A stretch of 64,000 bases of DNA from Lineus longissimus (lineage: Eukaryota; Nemertea; Pilidiophora; Heteronemertea; Lineidae): contig NC_088325.1 in NCBI RefSeq assembly GCF_910592395.1, forward strand, positions 13,952,109 through 14,016,108. The letters run 5' to 3'. Below, one piece after another: positions 51,140 through 62,631 of the stretch. The translations under genes and the position numbers were made by a program. Each line of letters starts with the position of its first letter. The first letter of the stretch is position 1. The notes below the pieces were generated by a model. The model ran no database searches and was not told the DNA's origin. It saw only the letters and a program-made list of their open reading frames with translations.

Positions 51140-52390
51140 TTATTGACCCCTTTTGTAACCATCAATACCAGAATCATTGCTATCAAACTCTTCATCTTCA
51201 GCTAGTTCCTCCTCCAAGGTAAGCACCTCACAAAATGTCTGATAATCAGAAACAGTCATTCCTGCACCTAACTTAGCCATGAACTTCTCATCAGTGGCGT
51301 CCATCATAGCAAGTAGAGAGGGATTCTTGAGACGTTTGGTTTGTTGGTTTTTGTCCGGCTGCTCAAATAATCCCACCCTCAACAGGAACAAGTGGCGCGC
51401 CTTGATATGTTGGAAAGGCTGACTCAGCGCATTTGAACGTACCAGCTGGGTGTACTTAACATTCATTGTGTCCACGATATATTCATATTTCAATCGCATC
51501 TCCTCTGGATCAGCTAGAAGGCTTTCAGGCCACTTCACAATCATGCTCACTAAGTCCTCATGATTGAACATTTCACCCAACCGATCGATTTGGTTTGTTA
51601 ATATCTTCCTGTTTTTGATGTTCATAATCTGGGGAGCAGTGCTAGCAACCTTTATCACATCCTTGTCTACCATTCTGTAACCTCGCAACAGCTCTAAGAC
51701 ACCAATTATGGTTTTCCTATTTTCTGGCTCGAATACATCACTCACAACTGGCAGAATCTTAAAAGTGTCTGAAACATGAAATCCATAATCTGTGAGAAAT
51801 TTCACAGCGCTTTCCAACTGATCTAGGTCCCTGACAACAATACTTGAATGTGCCAGCAGAAATTCCGTCACAGACTCCTTATTGGCTCCATAGTTGAGGA
51901 ACAGTTCAATAACCATCTTCAATTTGGCCACATTGTTCAGGCCAGGGAAGTCTCTGTCTTGAGATTTGTTCTGTAAGTGAGACAGAACGGTAGCGACAGC
52001 TGATAGTTTAGAACCAGCATCATTTGTTGAAATGTCCACAGTACAATCTGAAACATCAGCAGACGATGTCACAGACTGCACACTGCTCCTTTCTGTACAG
52101 AAAGTCCTAATGGGACATGTAATACGACTACAGAGATTCTGAGATCTTTGAATCTTGTTCTGATGTGACCAACTGCAGGTATGGACCTGTCCAAGCAGGT
52201 TTTCGTTTATCCCAACATGAGTCGTAAGGAGGCTTGCTCTGTTTGTTGCAGGAAAGTTCACCGATGCAAGATTGATGAAAGAACGACAGGATATTCTGCG
52301 GTGAAAGTTTCCAACTTTGGATGGTGGGAACCACACGTTTCTTGGACGAAGTTGAGGCAACCAGCTTGACAAGAGGGTTGATCGTGCCAT
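51140..52390 (-). CDS. MTERF4: Mitochondrial transcription termination factor family protein, MTERF4-like
   Basis: A single-exon coding region of 416 residues. The minus-strand start chosen is the ATG at 52390-52388 (MARSTLLSSWLPQLRP), because TTTTCAG lies 6 nt upstream and suggests a spliced 5' UTR; the open frame upstream of it has no mitochondrial signal. The Arg-rich, acid-poor start is a probable mitochondrial targeting peptide. The middle and C-terminal half carry mTERF helical repeats. IKARHLFLLRVGLF (from residue 329), PDKNQQTK and NPSLLAMMDATDEKFMAK match MTERF4. The acidic tail LTLEEELAEDEEFDSNDSG also fits, though it is shorter than the human one. MTERF4 partners NSUN4 in assembly of the mitochondrial large ribosomal subunit. 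It lies head-to-head with MRPL37. Confidence 0.85.
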   Translation of the reverse strand: MARSTLLSSWLPQLRPRNVWFPPSKVGNFHRRISCRSFINLASVNFPATNRASLLTTHVGINENLLGQVHTCSWSHQNKIQRSQNLCSRITCPIRTFCTERSSVQSVTSSADVSDCTVDISTNDAGSKLSAVATVLSHLQNKSQDRDFPGLNNVAKLKMVIELFLNYGANKESVTEFLLAHSSIVVRDLDQLESAVKFLTDYGFHVSDTFKILPVVSDVFEPENRKTIIGVLELLRGYRMVDKDVIKVASTAPQIMNIKNRKILTNQIDRLGEMFNHEDLVSMIVKWPESLLADPEEMRLKYEYIVDTMNVKYTQLVRSNALSQPFQHIKARHLFLLRVGLFEQPDKNQQTKRLKNPSLLAMMDATDEKFMAKLGAGMTVSDYQTFCEVLTLEEELAEDEEFDSNDSGIDGYKRGQ

Positions 52391-53452
52391 CTTCAACTGA
52401 AAAGACAATAAGAGAAATACATGTAGCTCAAATCCGATACAGAATATACAACTGGCAAGATAAAATTGTCCATCCGACCGAATGGTGCAATACCATAGCT
52501 GTAAGTTGTCCGTCCTTTGATTTGGAGTTGATTGTGACAATGTCTCAGTTGTGACCACACCTCAATCGATCAACAGAGACCCAGGGCCGGTTGTCTTGAT
52601 ATCATTTTTAAACAGTAGCCTCCGTCTTTAATAACCTCGACTAGCCCCACCACCGCTGCACTGGGTCATGCAGGCACAACCACGTCGTCCACACAATCTG
52701 CCAATCGGCCAACAAAGAAGTCGAAGACTGAAGCTGCTTTCGCAGAATACTCTATCTCTTATATAAATTAATCTTGTACTAAATTATCTTGCACCAAAAA
52801 GATCAGCAGAGTATAGAAAAGGAAAGATGAGACTCAAGTGCTAGCTCCATTAAAGCCCAGTGTGCACTGCCACCTAACAGAGCTGGGCTGAACTATTTCC
52901 AGGCGGCAGTGTAAAATACGTAATATTGGCCCTTTTAGCGAACGATTTCGCAAAAATGCAGCTGTTTAATGATATTCATTTAACACTTTATTCTCCTGCA
53001 TTTAAAAAAATTGAAGAAAAAGGTATGAATATTTACTTTCATGTTGATATACTGAAATGAAAATATGTGTCATCACTTACTCCTCCGCCTGAGGTGCGAG
53101 CCTCGCTTTCAATCCAATATGTCAGCGCCCATAGAAATGTGACCCTGGCGTGAAAAAATAAAAAAGGTGTGTTACTAGGTCAAAATAGAGCTGATCGAGC
53201 AGTCTGATTGATTATAATTGTTCCTTGCATCTGTCTCATTACTCACATGTGTTACAGTGTGGTTTCCACGTTGATTTAATCAGTACATTGGCTGCTTTTC
53301 GGAACATGCTACCAGAGTACCGGTACACTGCACAGGATATGCTTACATATGATTATCGGATTTTAATCCAATGTCGGACAACATTTTCTGTTTAGGGGTC
53401 CTGCATGAATTCAATTAAGATCTAACTTGATGTGGTTTATTTATAGGGAGAA
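52391..53452. promoter_or_regulatory. Divergent (bidirectional) promoter region between MTERF4 and MRPL37
   Basis: About 1.06 kb separates the two start codons. Each coding start is preceded within 10 nt by an acceptor-like sequence (TTTTCAG on the minus side, TTTATAG on the plus side at 53446), so both genes probably have non-coding first exons in this interval and the true promoter gap is shorter. A CCAATCGGCC motif near 52701 is CCAAT-like. No coding sequence is seen. Confidence 0.55.
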
Positions 53453-56400
53453 ATGAGGCTGACACAGTATCTTCAGGTTGCTAAAAAAGCAAAGAAATTC
53501 GTTTGGGAGGCAAAAAACGTCTACAGGCGAAGTCCGTTACGATGGAAAAATGCCAATCTTGGTACAAGATTCAAGCAACTTTGGAAACACCAGATCTCGA
53601 TCTATAAAGAACCACCGTCTTTTCAACCTCATTTCTTAGACGAGCAAGGTGAGAAAATAATTTAGATTTAAGGGACAATGTTTATGTCCTACAGCCTACA
53701 CTCTGAACTCATAAATGTCATGACCAGGCCGGCGAGAATCCAGATCTAAATCATCATGTCATGTAATGCTAACAATATTTGAATACAATTGCGATGAATA
53801 TGATGAGCGTCTTTATTCTTTTCAGGAATAGAAGTTGTAAACCCACTTGCAAGAACTCCGAATGAAAAATGGGAGCAGTCTGTCCCTGATGATCCAAGAT
53901 TCATCGAGTAAGAACTGCATACAACACCACGTAGATATTAATATCTTAATCTTTTAATCTGCAATCTCTAAATCTATATTTTGGGTTGATCTCCATCCAA
54001 ACAGAAATTTAGATAAATTCTTTGATGTAGCCATTATACAACACTTTTTAGTCTTTTCAACCATTTCAATTTATGTTGTGCCATTTGTGTATATTTCAGA
54101 ATAGAGCCATCAGACCACCCAGATTGGCATGATGAACCGTTACTCTGCGTCAACAAACGTGTCCGTCTCGTTGAGGGTGAAAAGCAGGCCTGCATCCTGA
54201 CCAAAACACAGCCGTTTGACGGTTTGCCGCCGTCTGTGCAGGAACTGGTGGGGAAGGAGGAAATACCATATCAGGTGAGGAGATTTTGTTTGTAGCTGAT
54301 ATGTACCATCAGAAAGTGCTCATCAAGAGCTTTCTAATGAATGGTTATGTCAATAGGTTTACTAATGGTACCATTGAATAGTGCTGATCAAGAGGTTTCC
54401 AATGAATGGTCATGTCAACAGGTTTACAAATGGTACCATTAGAAAGTACTGATATTTTGTCTATCATTCTTTGCAGGATGATCTGATGCAGCGTGCCATC
54501 CTACAGGCTCACTGCTGGGATACGACACAAGAGAAATTGCCAAAACGCTACAATAAACAGATCCCTGGCTGGAAATATAAAGCAGAGTGGGGAATTCCTC
54601 AGGAAAAGATTGTGTAAGTTCTTATGAAGCCAGAATACACTCATGGGAAATCATTGTTCTTTTGCTGGCAACATGGCTGCAACTTCACCAAATTCTTGTC
54701 ACTTTCAATTAGCCTGAATGGCCTTTGAAAGTTTGAAACCTGCTTCCCTTGTTCATATCCTGGCTAACTAATCCAGCATGGATTTATCTTGTCCTGAACT
54801 GGCTCTAAATATGACCAGAATCTCCCTGACTACAGGGCCTGTTCTAACTATAAATTGGCGTTGTTTTATACTTGGCCCTATCAGACACAACCTCAGCTTC
54901 GTTCTTGCAGAGTTAAAATGGATTCATAGCTGTAGTGATTGAGGACAAAAGAATTATTGAGGCACCAGTCGGTACTTGTGAATAGGCCACCTCTCATACA
55001 GCACAGTAGATATCTCTCTCTGTCTCTTTCAGTCACATATTATACAGCAACATCCTGCGGCTATGTTCATCAGTGTCAACAAGATATCCAGAAATACTGA
55101 CGACAAGGCGGTTAAACGAGGACGCTTATGTCAACACAAATTATCAACATAATGGTAAATGTCCTTCTTGATTCTTATTGACATGACTGAGTATTTCTCC
55201 AGTTATCTTATCCCTCTGTCTTCTGTAGCTGAGTGAAGTCAAATATGACAACACCACTTTTCACCTTTGTCTCAAATATGTTGTTTAATTTTCTGCAACC
55301 AACTTACCAAACTTTCATAAACCAAGAAATATATAACATGTGGGCTTATTCAAAATCCCTGTGCCCAGCTGTCTGTAGCAGCTTTTGTGTTCTAAGGAGT
55401 CACATACGATGTTCACAGGGTTTGAAGTTCTTTCCACCTGATGTATTTGAATGCACCCTTTTTGCAGGTACCCCCATCATGATCAAGGGCAGCCATCAAT
55501 ACCTCATTACCAGTGATCGACCCCTGGCACCCTTCGCTGATGAGACAATGGTCGATGATAGCGTCCAACACACAATGCCAGACCTATTTCCACTTTTTCC
55601 CACCATTGATTTACACAAGACGAACTTGTATACAATGGAAAACAACACAGGTTGGCTTGGGTTTATCTTTCATGGAAGAAAATATCATGTGTTCTACGAA
55701 GATTATGTGATAACAAAGAGAGATGCGGAGAAATGACAAAGGCAATAGGTGGATTCTTTGAAACAAAACAGAACCAAACACACTTTTCTTGTTGTGTCAC
55801 AAGTTTAGAAACTGATTTCTAAATCGTTTGAGCATCACTGATCTGTGCTTTTCTTTCAGGTTGGCAAATGCCTTACTCGCATAACATCCCTCACACGTTG
55901 TTTGTGAGTAATGGGACGAAACTGTGGAACCCGGACCAGCTCAACGCCAACTCTATGATGTTCTTGTTTGGCCATCTCATTGCTCATGCGAAGGCAAAAT
56001 ACGGGGTAAGTTTATTGATAGTCTTCTTATACAAGTGAACCTCCTTACCCGACAGCTCTGTTAGTATAATAGAAGTTTATAAAGAAATAAGCTTTGTGGT
56101 CAGGGTGGTGTCCCTTGGGTCAGATTTTCGTAAAAATTCGATGATAAACTTGACCAATGCAGCCTTCCTAACTGTGTTTCATTCTCGTCCCTGACAGGCT
56201 GATGCCACAACTCTCCCTGAACCCATCTCAGGCCAGTGCGTCCACACAAACGGTATTGACTTCCATCTCATATTCTACCAACTAAACACCCTCGATTTCT
56301 CAAGCACCGAGGGCATAAAGAACTTCGTCTGGTTTGATAGGAGTAACCGATTATTCGAAAAACGCGTCCCGAAACGTGCGATGTTACGAAACACAAAATA

Positions 56401-56473
56401 TGAGGACTATGATCCTGTGGTCTTCAAGAAACTGTTAGCTGTTTATTTAAATGGAATACCTCGTCATTCTTGA
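53453..56473 (+). CDS. MRPL37: Mitochondrial large ribosomal subunit protein mL37
   Basis: Exons 53453-53648, 53826-53907, 54100-54274, 54477-54613, 55033-55154, 55468-55650, 55860-56005, 56198-56473 total 439 codons with TGA, so 438 residues against about 423 in human. The basic, acid-poor N-terminus MRLTQYLQVAKKAKKFVW is a probable mitochondrial presequence. MRPL37 hallmarks include LTKTQPFDGLPPSVQELV, FPTIDLHKTNLYTMENNTG, PYSHNIPHTLF, DFHLIFYQLNTLDFSSTEG, IKNFVWFD and the C-terminal KKLLAVYLNG. mL37 is a structural protein of the 39S subunit and a relative of mL65. The donor of the sixth exon (ACAG|GTTGGC) is weak; reading through it would truncate the protein after about 30 unrelated residues. 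Confidence 0.94.
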
Positions 56474-56745
56474 GTGTTGTGTGGGAGGATAGTGGACTTG
56501 AGACAGTATGAGATGCTTGATTCTGATATGCTGTATCTGCAAACATTTGCATCAGCCATCAGAGTAGGCGATGGTCCTTCTGTTCGTCATCATTGGTTGT
56601 GCTGGTTGTTCAGCTTGGGAACCATGATTGCTGTAGTCCAACCAGCAAGTCAGTTTTCCTCAAGAGTGTTCATCAAGAGCCTGGTAAATCATAGTGTGCA
56701 AACTAATGTAAATAGATTATAATAAAAAAAGATTTAAGTCAAAAT
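56474..56745 (+). other. MRPL37: MRPL37 3' UTR with polyadenylation signal
   Basis: AATAAA at 56721-56726, about 250 nt after the stop, is a good candidate for the end of the transcript. Confidence 0.65.
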
Positions 56746-57515
56746 ACTCTTATATCTTTTTATACTGGCAAACATTTTGGACCTGAGAGGATGAGGAAGG
56801 ATTTTTCCACCTGGAAGACCAACTTGATTGTGCACCATGTACCATCTCTTGTGAGTGCTCTTGGGGAATACTGATAAGCTGAGGGCTAAACCAAGCTCTG
56901 AGACAACCTATTGACCTACTGGTGTTCCAATTACTGTGTGATCTCGGTCACATCGACTGTCTTAGGATTATTAAATCCCCATCAAATGCCACAACTGACC
57001 TCCAAGTTCACATCTACGGCAGTACTCTTGTGGTCTGCAATAGCCTGTCCTGTTGTCACAACCTACCTCCAAGGACAGATCATAAGACAAGTTGTGACCA
57101 TGAGATTAGGTTAGCAGGCAGGCTTCCTGAGCTCCCTGTCCAATGGTCTCTTCCGGGGATTGAATGCTCAGAGACACAACTAATTCCATCTGAGGACTTA
57201 GCAGAAGAGGACCTGATCGCAACTAACAACCTCATTACACTTATAGTCATGCCACATGCATAGCTTAGTTCCTGGTGGGCACAGGGTGAACTAAAAGGAT
57301 TTTTTGGGTCACCCTGTAGTTCAGTCCCAGCCTGAGCCAAGAAGCCTGCCAGTTGTCACATGCCACCATGTCAAGGATATGTTCTCTTCTACCGATCAAC
57401 ATCCTGCAATGAGATCCTCCAGTAGTAGCCATAATCAACCTCCTCATCTGTGTTCAGGCAATATATCAATGAATTGATAAGCGACACAACATGTTCCTCT
57501 GTGTCTGCTCAGTCA
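56746..57515. other. Intergenic DNA, nothing recognised
   Basis: Only short open frames without recognisable motifs on either strand. Confidence 0.4.
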
Positions 57516-57638
57516 ATGGGTGATATGAATAAAGACTAGTAAATGCTTTTATCTAAAACTTTATGTACATTTACACTAGGCCTTTCTGTACAAAATTGAA
57601 GTAAAAGCATTTGCTAGTCTTTATTCATATCGCCCCAT
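57516..57638. mobile_element. Short foldback (MITE-like) inverted repeat
   Basis: The arms 57523-57551 (ATATGAATAAAGACTAGTAA and nine more bases) and 57602-57630 are reverse complements with one mismatch. The similarity extends outward through ATGGG(T/C)GAT. They flank about 50 bp. A non-autonomous element or a stable hairpin is likely; no target duplication was found. Confidence 0.6.
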
Positions 57639-57820
57639 GTCTCATTGAACCAACTGAGTAGAAACTCCCCTTGCTATTCTCACAACTGGACTTGTGGCAA
57701 TACTATTGAAGATGTGTCTCAGGAGGTCAGTTGTAGCATTGTCTCCTCTGGCCTATATTCACAATTGGTCTTCAGAAATGCAGGTGTGATGCAGGAGGTC
57801 GATCAGTTGTGACTGTGGGG

Positions 57821-57912
57821 CAGGAGACTGTCGCAGTGGTAGAGGAGACTGTGGCAGTGGTAGAGGAGACTGTGGCAGTGGCAGGAGACTGTGGCAGTGG
57901 CAGAGGGGGGAC
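57821..57912 (+). repeat. Minisatellite of GGAGACTGTGGCAGTGG units
   Basis: About four to five imperfect copies of an 18-21 bp unit (GAGGAGACTGTGGCAGTGGTA and shortened forms). No coding context. Confidence 0.85.
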
Positions 57913-60420
57913 TGTGACAGTGTAGATGTGACCCAGGAAGTCGGTTGTAAAAATGGGATGGGGGCTTTTTCATCAGAAGACATCAGTAGATTGGATCATG
58001 ACCAGATCATTCTGGTTTCAAATATCATATGTTCTGGTACGATGTTGACAGTGTCTGAGGCCTAAACAAGAGTGGGCTGTTTTATCTGACAGAGACGGTG
58101 TGAAACAGAACAAAGGAGATGACTTGTGAGTGAGGGAAGGGAGATTGGGGACCATGAGAGTTCCTATACTCCCTTTCCAATAGTCACCACTTCTCTCCTC
58201 ACTTTATTGTCTGTCCTGATAGTCACAACTTTTATGAAGACTTCACTATAAAGACATGAGTTGTCTTCAGATGTGCCCCACCTGTCCCATTGTCACAACT
58301 GGTCTCCTGTTGGTGCATAAATGGACAATAACTCCAAAAGTTTTCTTTTAACTGGGCTGATATTTTCAGGATGTGATCGAACTGTTTGAAATAACCTGTG
58401 TACAAAATTTTAACTTGATCAGATGATTTTGATTTTTTTTTCGATGTTGGGCGACGCCCACCTCATCAGAGCACTAAAATCATCATAACTTTGGTTAAAA
58501 TCAACTTTATCAGAATTTTTTTGCAGATTTTCATTGGTTTTGATCATATGAAGTGATGTTATGAAAATGAAATTATTCTGAGAAAAAAGTTGAAAAACCG
58601 CTTTTCGGAGAGCAAGGCTATTATAGCCCACGGTTTTTTTTCAATTTTGGCCAAAATTTGAGATTTTGATTCTATGGTCCTAAAATGTACTATAGGGTCC
58701 TCTGATGACAAAACACACAAAAAAACTGGGAAAAAATAATTTTTGGGGGGTGAAATTTACGGAATGCCAAAAAGTAGTCTGGGGTCCCTTATAAAAACCA
58801 CCACAAATGTGAAATTAACATCCACACAAGGCTGATACTTTCAGAATCTCATTTCCTTGTACTAATTGACATGTATACCAAATTTGGTCTTGATCCGATC
58901 ACGTTGACTTTCCTTAGCAACTTGGGTGACGCCCGACAACGAAAGGGCAGTCTGAATGGATCCTGGTTTTCTTATTTGTGAGTCTAAAAAGACATGAAGC
59001 ACTCAGAATTTTAAGCTGAAATTTGGCATGAGGTATCTTTGGACATTGATAAACACTATATGAGTTGTTGGTTGAATTTTGATGAAAATTTGATGTGTTT
59101 TTTGACTCGATAATATCAGATTTTGAAGAAAATCTTTGAAAAATGAATTTTATTCACAGCTTGCAAGAGAATCGTGGGATTTTTTTCACTAATTCTGCAT
59201 AACTTTTCATTCCCTTCAACGTGGTGCAAATCTTTTTCCAAAATTATGAACGGAAAGTACTTTTTCAATTGGTGATATTTGGCCCCGACTACCACATTTT
59301 GATCTCTTGGCATTCGAAGGGTTAAAGTGATTTCTCCTTGATGCTTGAAATATAAGTGTATAAGAGCAGTATTGATCAGGCCAATTTGAAAAAATTCGAA
59401 AAAAAACGATTTTTTTGATAGAATGGTGATTTTCATGTTTCGCGATATTTGGTAAATTATCACCAAAATATCGATGATATCAAAGTTTCACTCACAGGTT
59501 GATCTGTATAGGCTTTCATCTTGCTGCACAAAAAATTTCATATTGATATCACCTATCGTTTGCGAATGCTGACCCCCCTCAAAAAGGGCAAAAACAGCCT
59601 GGACCCTAGGTCTTAAGTGATCTTAGCTCCTATGCATTTGTACACATTAAAAAAATTTAAGACCTGGATCCAAGGAAAAAAGTCAATTTTAAGTTTTCAG
59701 GGGCCAAAATTTGTGAAATTTTTGGGGGGGTCTGGAAAACCATGTTCCTGAAGGAATATCGAGTTGAAAATTGGTATACAGGCTCGCAGGACATCACTGA
59801 GAAGAATGGCGGTGGTCTCGGCGCGATTCGGCCGATATTAATAATAGTTCTTAGTTCTGCCAAAAGAGGGCAGCACTGAAAGTTTCAATTTCATGGGATT
59901 TGAACATTCAGTGTCTTTGAGACACCCTGTATAGACCTGTAGAAGGGATTGGGAGTCCTTTGCTGAGTTGTCCTTCATGCTACAGTCCAGTGTAAGGTAT
60001 CCAGTTGATGAAGGGGTCATTGGGTGCAGGTAATCAATGACAGCCAGCACATCATCACAGTCCAGTATGTATAGGGGGCATAAGGCTGTCAGACTTCTCA
60101 ATAGACTGTCGCCTTGTTAATACATTCTCCCTTGTTCCATCTTGTGTCAAGGCACACACAAGATGATCCTTTGGTGGGCTTTCATTGGATGTTACTCAGG
60201 TTCATACCACAAGGGAACAGCCAATGGATAGCCTATGTCTTCTGTTGTCACCCCAGTCTAAAGATAGGGCTGGTCGAAGACCGTCCACAGTTAGTAACTG
60301 TGACCGGGGCCTTACAGACATACAGAGTGTCCCAACAATCCAATTACATCATTGGATGAAACACAAAGGTTTTCTGGAACATGCAGCACAGAGTTTAAAT
60401 AAAACAGAGATTCGTATAAA
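57913..60420. other. Intergenic AT-rich DNA, nothing recognised
   Basis: The stretch 58360-59700 is rich in T and A homopolymers and has no credible coding segment. An AATAAA at 60398-60403 on the plus strand has no gene attached that I can support. Confidence 0.4.
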
Positions 60421-62437
60421 CTGATCTTGTTATTTAATTTCTTCCAATATTTCCAGAGAACAATACTATTAGCATAACAGTACTGTAACTAAGTATACAG
60501 AGTTCTAAACACATTGGACCAAACTCCAAAAAGGCCATAACAGTTTTTATCTGTTAATGGGCAGGAGTGACTTCAAGAACACGATGACTAGATGTACATG
60601 TATGATGGCATTATTACATATGCATCGTGTTGACCCAGAATTACTCCTTAAAACAGTCTTATTCTAGACCTCTTTGCATCTTTGAATCGTCAACAAGTAG
60701 AATCCAAGACAAGCACATTGGATTTCATAGGCCTACCGATGCCTGATGCAAAGCTCCAATAGGGGTGGCTAACCATTGAGTATATATGCAAGAAAATCAC
60801 AGCATTTTGGCCCCTTCTTCCTGTATTCATAAGATAGCTGCCGTGTGCACATAAATACATCTTGTACCCTCTCCCTTTACAGGATACATACTTAATGGTT
60901 GGCCCCACAATACATGAATCACATCCCCCCAGTTCTTGAAGTGATCAAGGCTACTACTGCCTCAACTGTCAGCCTGATCACATTAATTTGTAAACATTTC
61001 AAACTAAACATCATTATTACCAATAACATTAACCATAAACTATGTACAAGTACTTTAGTTAAAGTCAAAGTACTCCTGTGTATCCATTCTTTCATAGTGA
61101 TCCAGTATATTAACATGTTAGAAGTCATGTGCTATTACAATATAGCTTGACTTGCACAAAGGGGAGATAAAATTCAGAAGTGCACATGGTGAATTGGAAC
61201 TGGGCCTTTAGAATTCTCTCAATCTTGATATAAACTGACGTTTAGAATAACAACTAACTTTCAACAGTGAATCAATCGCTAAATAACCTTTTGGTCTAAC
61301 ACCTTTATAAAAACAATCCACAGAACAGAGTTTTAGACCTGCATGTTTGATAAAATATACATCAAACTGTAACATTTGCCTATAAAGTAAGCACCTATTA
61401 AATTGATCTCATTTGAACCAAACACCGTTTTAAACAGTCGTATACAATCGGGTTAGATTTGATAATATCAATGAACAAGAGACTTCAGCACCTTGATACA
61501 TCCCTTCCAGACTACTGGATCTCACAGGACCAAGAGCACTGATCTTGTGGACATGAGACCACTGGCAAAAATATATAAGACAAGCTCTTTTTATGTTTTT
61601 GCCACCAGCCCAGGCATATACATGGATTAAAATCATATAATTAGACAAACCACCAAGCAGAATTTGACAACTCCATCCACTTGTTGGGTGTACTGTAAAA
61701 CCAGTCAGGAGCTGACATGTCCTTTTGATGGCAGAACCAAATTGGCTGTGGCTTTCTCCATTTCAAAGGTCTGCAGCTTGAGTTGTGACAGTTCCTGAGT
61801 GAGTTTACAGTAACAGTCCCCTGTACAGATGCATGTATTTTTATAAACAACCATCAAGCAAGTCTTAGTACTGCTTGTTTCTTGGATAAACGTATTGCTG
61901 TTTTAAACAAACCATTTGACAACATTTATCTCATGTAAATTGAAAAGATCTGTATTTTTAAGTGTAAAGTTTTACTATGGCTTTAGTCTTAAGTATTGAT
62001 TTGCCCTAAAATGACTTCAAATTGTCGAAACACCGTCCTCCGTTAAAAGTATAATAAACATGTTCAAGTAAACACCATCTTGGGTTATGTTTTATCATTA
62101 TTAAATCGATGGCCCCATATTTACAGAAGAGTGAGCTCAACATTCTCCTCAGTTTTTCTAAAATCACCAAAGTAGAACTGTACAAAAGGTATTGGTGATA
62201 GGAGAAAATATGAGGGGTGTGCACCAACTATAGTACCAAACCTTGCCAGAAGATGGCACTCGTGAAAATCTATTGAGACAGTCAATTCAACCCCGTATTA
62301 TTTTGGTTCTTGGCACCTTTCTCTACAAAATGCAAGACAGTCTATTCACCTGTTGGTCACTTAGGAAACATAACAATCTGGCCCACGTGGCTGGTGCCTA
62401 AAGTCTTCTTTAAAACTAAATGATTGTATTCAGAGTT
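60421..62437 (-). other. BACE: Presumed 3' UTR of the beta-secretase gene
   Basis: Downstream (minus strand) of the BACE stop at 62438 there is no other gene. An ATTAAA variant signal lies at 60438-60433 on the minus strand. The extent of the UTR is inference. Confidence 0.3.
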
Positions 62438-62631
62438 CTATTCCTTGAGCAAACCATCCACGTCGGTAATCGATTGTCTTTTCCGGCGACAACGTTGAAT
62501 CTGCCATTGGACGAGTGAAACGAAGACGGGAATTATACACAAGCCACAGATTCCCGCCATGACGTAGGCGACCGTCATCAACGTCGTCTGATCATTCTGG
62601 GGCTTGATGTAGACGCACGATTCTATGTCGG
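62438..62631 (-). CDS. BACE: Beta-secretase (BACE) terminal exon: transmembrane anchor and dileucine tail
   Basis: The minus-strand acceptor TTTTCCAG precedes 62631. The exon starts with two bases of a split codon, then reads 63 residues to TAG at 62440-62438. DIESCVYIKPQ, then TLMTVAYVMAGICGLC, then VQWQIQRCRRKRQ align with the end of vertebrate BACE1 (MEDC, the TM helix with TLMTIAYVMA, then CQW and a basic Cys-containing stop-transfer). The conserved Cys in IESC corresponds to a catalytic-domain disulfide cysteine. The tail ends DVDGLLKE, an acidic dileucine signal of the DxxxLL form like that which sends BACE1 to endosomes. Aspartic protease exons lie outside the window. In vertebrates BACE1 cleaves APP and neuregulin. 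Confidence 0.87.

Noticed and set aside
52391-52558. Upstream Met for MTERF4 at 52558, adding 56 residues
   Set aside because: The extra segment lacks a mitochondrial signal and contains an acceptor TTTTCAG just before the internal ATG, so it is probably intron and UTR.
55233-55467. N-terminal part of the 167-codon open frame over MRPL37 exon 6
   Set aside because: Only the part from 55468 matches MRPL37. The upstream stretch is intron ending in TTTTTGCAG, and the part after 55650 is intron too.
58400-59700. Possible transposon or gene in the AT-rich stretch
   Set aside because: Homopolymer-rich sequence, no open frame with domain features and no terminal repeats found.
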